Source: Candidatus Altarchaeota archaeon (GTDB lineage: Archaea > SpSt-1190). Taken from it: a stretch of DNA of 7,725 bases. A program made the translations under genes and the position numbers. Shown piece by piece: positions 5,991-7,725 of this stretch; the stretch's first letter is position 1; every line of letters begins with the position of its first letter. Below the pieces are notes generated by a model. That model had not been told where the DNA came from, ran no database searches, and was given only the letters and a program-made list of their open reading frames with translations. The DNA is taken from assembly GCA_018221005.1 (NCBI GenBank), contig JAAOXW010000021.1, forward strand, positions 1 through 7,725, written 5' to 3'.

Positions 5991-6785
5991 ATGATTCGTG
6001 AGCCACAAGCCAAGGGTTTCTACCCACACGACAAAGATACTCTAACAAAAATGCTCTCCCAACTGCTCACCAGTGCGGAAAAAACTGCAGTTCCAAACAG
6101 CGTCACTCACGGAGTAGTTCCTCACGCAGGCTATCTATATTCTGGCCTAGCGGCAGCCATACTGTTCAAAAGCCTCAAGCCAGCTAGCCAAATAATTATT
6201 CTCGGCGTGGACCACTTTGCCAACTGCTCTGATATTTGCCTCCACACTTATGATTCATGGAAAACACCCTTGGGGAGTGTGCGGGTTTCGTCAGACTTGA
6301 CTGAAAGCATAGCAGCCCAGCTCGACCCAGAACTGACTTGTTCTTCTCAAGAGCACAGTATTGAAGTTCAACTACCTTTCTTGCAATATCTCTGGGGTTC
6401 AAAAAATTTTGAAGTTCTACCTATTACTGTTCCTGCAGTACCTAAGGGGAGGCTTCGTGACTTGGGCGAAGTCCTCTCAAAACTACCTGCGGACATTCCA
6501 ATTATAGCCAGTTCAGATATGACCCACTTCAGGTCCAAATCTGATGCAATGAAGCTTGACGCGATGGCCATTGACCGAATTGTGGACGTAGACCCTATTG
6601 GATTACTTTCCACTGTGGATGAATTTGGTATAAGCATGTGTGGAGTCTACCCCGTTTCTGCCATGCTCCACTCCCTCCCTACCAAAAAGAAGGGAAAACT
6701 CATGGTATACTATACCTCAGGGGACATAACTGGGGATGAAGGTTCTGTAGTGGGATACGCCTCCATTGGCTTCGGAAACCTATAA
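5991..6785 (+). CDS. amrB: MEMO family protein (AmmeMemoRadiSam system protein B)
   Basis: This belongs to the MEMO1/UPF0103 family, related in fold to class III non-haem iron dioxygenases. The biochemical role in archaea is not settled; human MEMO1 binds metal and is linked to redox signalling. The 264 residues are typical. The family opening is IREPQAKGFYPHDKDTL (2-18). Putative metal ligands are H45 in VPHAGYLYSG, H75 in GVDHF and C217 in MCGVYP; other conserved sites are EHSIEVQLPF (121-130) and SSDMTHF (174-180). GVDH replaces the more common GPNH-like sequence. I chose the ATG at 5991. The in-frame ATG at 5922 adds 23 residues foreign to the family, overlaps the previous gene and reads through the TATA box. 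The partner families AmrA (AMMECR1) and the AmrS radical SAM enzyme are not in the window. Confidence 0.95.
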   Translation: MIREPQAKGFYPHDKDTLTKMLSQLLTSAEKTAVPNSVTHGVVPHAGYLYSGLAAAILFKSLKPASQIIILGVDHFANCSDICLHTYDSWKTPLGSVRVSSDLTESIAAQLDPELTCSSQEHSIEVQLPFLQYLWGSKNFEVLPITVPAVPKGRLRDLGEVLSKLPADIPIIASSDMTHFRSKSDAMKLDAMAIDRIVDVDPIGLLSTVDEFGISMCGVYPVSAMLHSLPTKKKGKLMVYYTSGDITGDEGSVVGYASIGFGNL

Positions 6786-6788
6786 TAA
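6781..6788 (+). promoter_or_regulatory. TATA box for the DedA gene, overlapping the amrB stop
   Basis: TATAATAA contains the amrB stop codon (TAA at 6783-6785) and lies 22-29 bases before the GTG at 6810. There is no SD in the intervening pyrimidine-rich stretch, so a leaderless GTG start is inferred. Confidence 0.6.
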
Positions 6789-6809
6789 TACCAAGCACTT
6801 ACTTTCTCC

Positions 6810-7376
6810 GTGATTGAAGAATTTGTAATCAGTTACGGGCTCATGGCTATTTTCATAACCATGCTTTTAGAGTCGGCCATGATTCCAATTCCAAGTGAGA
6901 TTGTAGTGCCCCTCGGCGGATTTTTTGCCGCAAGAGGTGCATTCAGTTTTTGGGCGGTGGTTTGGGTTTCTACCTTCGCCAACCTTATTGGTTCACTCCT
7001 TGCCTACTATCTCGGTAAATTTGCACGCCCATACTTCCCACACTTCATGAAGGACCATCTTGAACTTGCGGAGCTTTTCTTTAAGAAACACGGTAGTTGG
7101 GCCATCCTCACGGGACGCATGCTCCCTGCAGTTCGAACTTTTATGTCAATGCCGGCAGGACTTGCCCACACACCAGTTATTCCCTTCACTCTCCTTACCT
7201 TTCTTGGTTCAATCCCATGGAATTTCTTAATGGCTTGGCTTGGATTCACTCTTGCTGAAAATTGGACCTTGGTTCATCATTATGGAACCTATGTTCTAAT
7301 TGGAATGGTGGTCATTGGACTTCCCATTGGCATTTATGTTCTAAAGAATGCCAGAAAAATTATTGAGTGGATTTGA
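6810..7376 (+). CDS. DedA family integral membrane protein
   Basis: DedA (SNARE-associated/VTT) proteins sit in the cytoplasmic membrane. Several bacterial members flip undecaprenyl phosphate or other lipids and depend on the proton gradient. In an archaeon a polyprenyl-phosphate or lipid transport role is only an inference. The 188 residues show ES-AMIPIPSE (E21, E30) near the first re-entrant segment, ANLIGSLLAYYLGK (57-70), FFKKHGSWAILTGRMLPAVR (90-109), MPAGLA (114-119), and GSIPWN (133-138) before the last helices. R103 and R109 have the six-residue spacing of the essential arginines of E. coli YqjA. The protein belongs to the PxPSE rather than the PGD subtype. The start is GTG at 6810: no upstream in-frame start is better, and the TATA box spacing fits a leaderless transcript. 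It probably forms its own unit and converges with the next gene. Confidence 0.93.
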   Translation: MIEEFVISYGLMAIFITMLLESAMIPIPSEIVVPLGGFFAARGAFSFWAVVWVSTFANLIGSLLAYYLGKFARPYFPHFMKDHLELAELFFKKHGSWAILTGRMLPAVRTFMSMPAGLAHTPVIPFTLLTFLGSIPWNFLMAWLGFTLAENWTLVHHYGTYVLIGMVVIGLPIGIYVLKNARKIIEWI

Positions 7377-7454
7377 GTTTCAGCTACCAAATTTTTTGGT
7401 TTATTCCCCCCTCTAACTCTTTAGTCACTGCTTGGATGTCCATGTGCTTACCCC
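7377..7454. terminator. convergent intergenic region with T-rich hairpin
   Basis: This is the 78-base gap between convergent genes. ACCAAA (7386-7391) pairs perfectly with TTTGGT (7395-7400) around a TTT loop, and the plus strand is T-rich through TTTGGTTTATT and then pyrimidine-rich. It is a plausible termination zone for the DedA transcript, since archaeal termination favours T-runs. No comparable T-run serves the minus-strand gene. Confidence 0.45.
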
Positions 7455-7697
7455 TTATACCTTGAAAACTTCGTCACCTGGTCGAACACGCTTTGCCATT
7501 TTCATACCAATAGATTGTCCTGGACCGGCCTCCTTCACCTTTGCTCTGTCTATCTCCATGGAATCCACCTTTTGTTCAAAGTCCGTGCTACTCCCTTTCA
7601 GAGCAATAGTATCTCCTTCTTTGAGTTTGCCTTTCAGTTCAATAACACTCACTTCAATCCCGGTGAAGTAGTGGGTAACTTCTCCAATTTTGTCCAT
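7455..7697 (-). CDS. small EF-Tu domain-II-like protein (translation elongation factor-like)
   Basis: The 80 residues match a small archaeal and bacterial family annotated as translation elongation factor-like. It consists of a single beta-barrel resembling domain II of EF-Tu, without any GTPase domain. Visible elements are KIGEVTHYFTGIEVSVIEL (3-21), LKEGDTIALKGSSTDFEQKV (25-44), DSMEID (45-50) and IGMKMAKRVRPGDEVFKV (63-80). The cellular role is unknown; the barrel could bind RNA or protein. The start at 7697 is supported by a TATA-like ATTAAAA 21-27 bases upstream and the lack of an SD, as in other leaderless starts here. However, the frame is open to the right edge for nine more codons, so a longer protein with this as its C-terminal domain (U32 peptidases carry a similar barrel) cannot be excluded. 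Confidence 0.85.
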   Translation of the reverse strand: MDKIGEVTHYFTGIEVSVIELKGKLKEGDTIALKGSSTDFEQKVDSMEIDRAKVKEAGPGQSIGMKMAKRVRPGDEVFKV

Positions 7698-7717
7698 GTA
7701 TGGGGAACCCCCGTAGA

Positions 7718-7724
7718 TTTTAAT
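7718..7724 (-). promoter_or_regulatory. TATA-like box for the EF-Tu domain-II-like gene
   Basis: On the minus strand ATTAAAA lies 21-27 bases before the ATG at 7697, about the position of the box ahead of the unknown gene at 5450. It is right at the window edge, so the upstream recognition element cannot be assessed. Confidence 0.4.
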
Positions 7725-7725
7725 G

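Noticed and set aside
7384..7443. A 19-codon minus-strand frame between the convergent genes
   Set aside because: It has a weak SD-like GGGGTAAG upstream, but it is too short to support without conservation data, and such frames arise by chance.
7432..7671. Plus-strand open frame of 79 codons at the right end
   Set aside because: It is antisense to the EF-Tu domain-II-like gene, which has recognisable protein motifs.

Overview
The window is archaeal. It carries an archaeal 20S proteasome alpha subunit, an archaeal-length SBDS protein, the three exosome core subunits Rrp4, Rrp41 and Rrp42, an archaeal-type uS2 protein, a MEMO/AmrB protein and a small protein made of one EF-Tu domain-II-like barrel. 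TATA-like boxes lie about 21-30 bases ahead of several start codons. The exact lineage cannot be read from the sequence alone.

Layout. On the minus strand at the left, a class I SAM methyltransferase (514-1050) is followed by the DNA-3-methyladenine glycosylase I gene tag, which runs off the left edge about seven residues before the expected histidine zinc ligand. These two genes diverge from a plus-strand operon: psmA, sdo1 (SBDS), rrp4, rrp41, rrp42, rpsB (1114-5421). Its genes overlap or lie within a few bases of each other, and most have clear Shine-Dalgarno (SD) sequences. Three more plus-strand genes follow: an unrecognised 169-residue protein (5450-5959), amrB/MEMO (5991-6785) and a DedA-family membrane protein (6810-7376). 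Each has its own TATA-like box and no visible ribosome-binding site, so each is probably a leaderless unit. A convergent minus-strand gene for the EF-Tu domain-II-like protein (7455-7697) closes the window.

How the genes fit together. The operon joins protein degradation (PsmA), ribosome maturation (SBDS), RNA 3'-end decay (Rrp4 cap and Rrp41/Rrp42 ring) and a small-subunit ribosomal protein. This is the archaeal exosome-proteasome superoperon, with rpsB placed directly after rrp42. In many archaea rpsB and MEMO are neighbours elsewhere, so the window looks like a junction of two conserved neighbourhoods with the unknown gene between them.

No mobile element, CRISPR array, rRNA or tRNA was seen, and nothing that amounts to a new multi-gene system. 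The most promising points are the unknown 169-residue gene, the systematic leaderless/SD split, and the symmetric TATA box shared by psmA and the methyltransferase.
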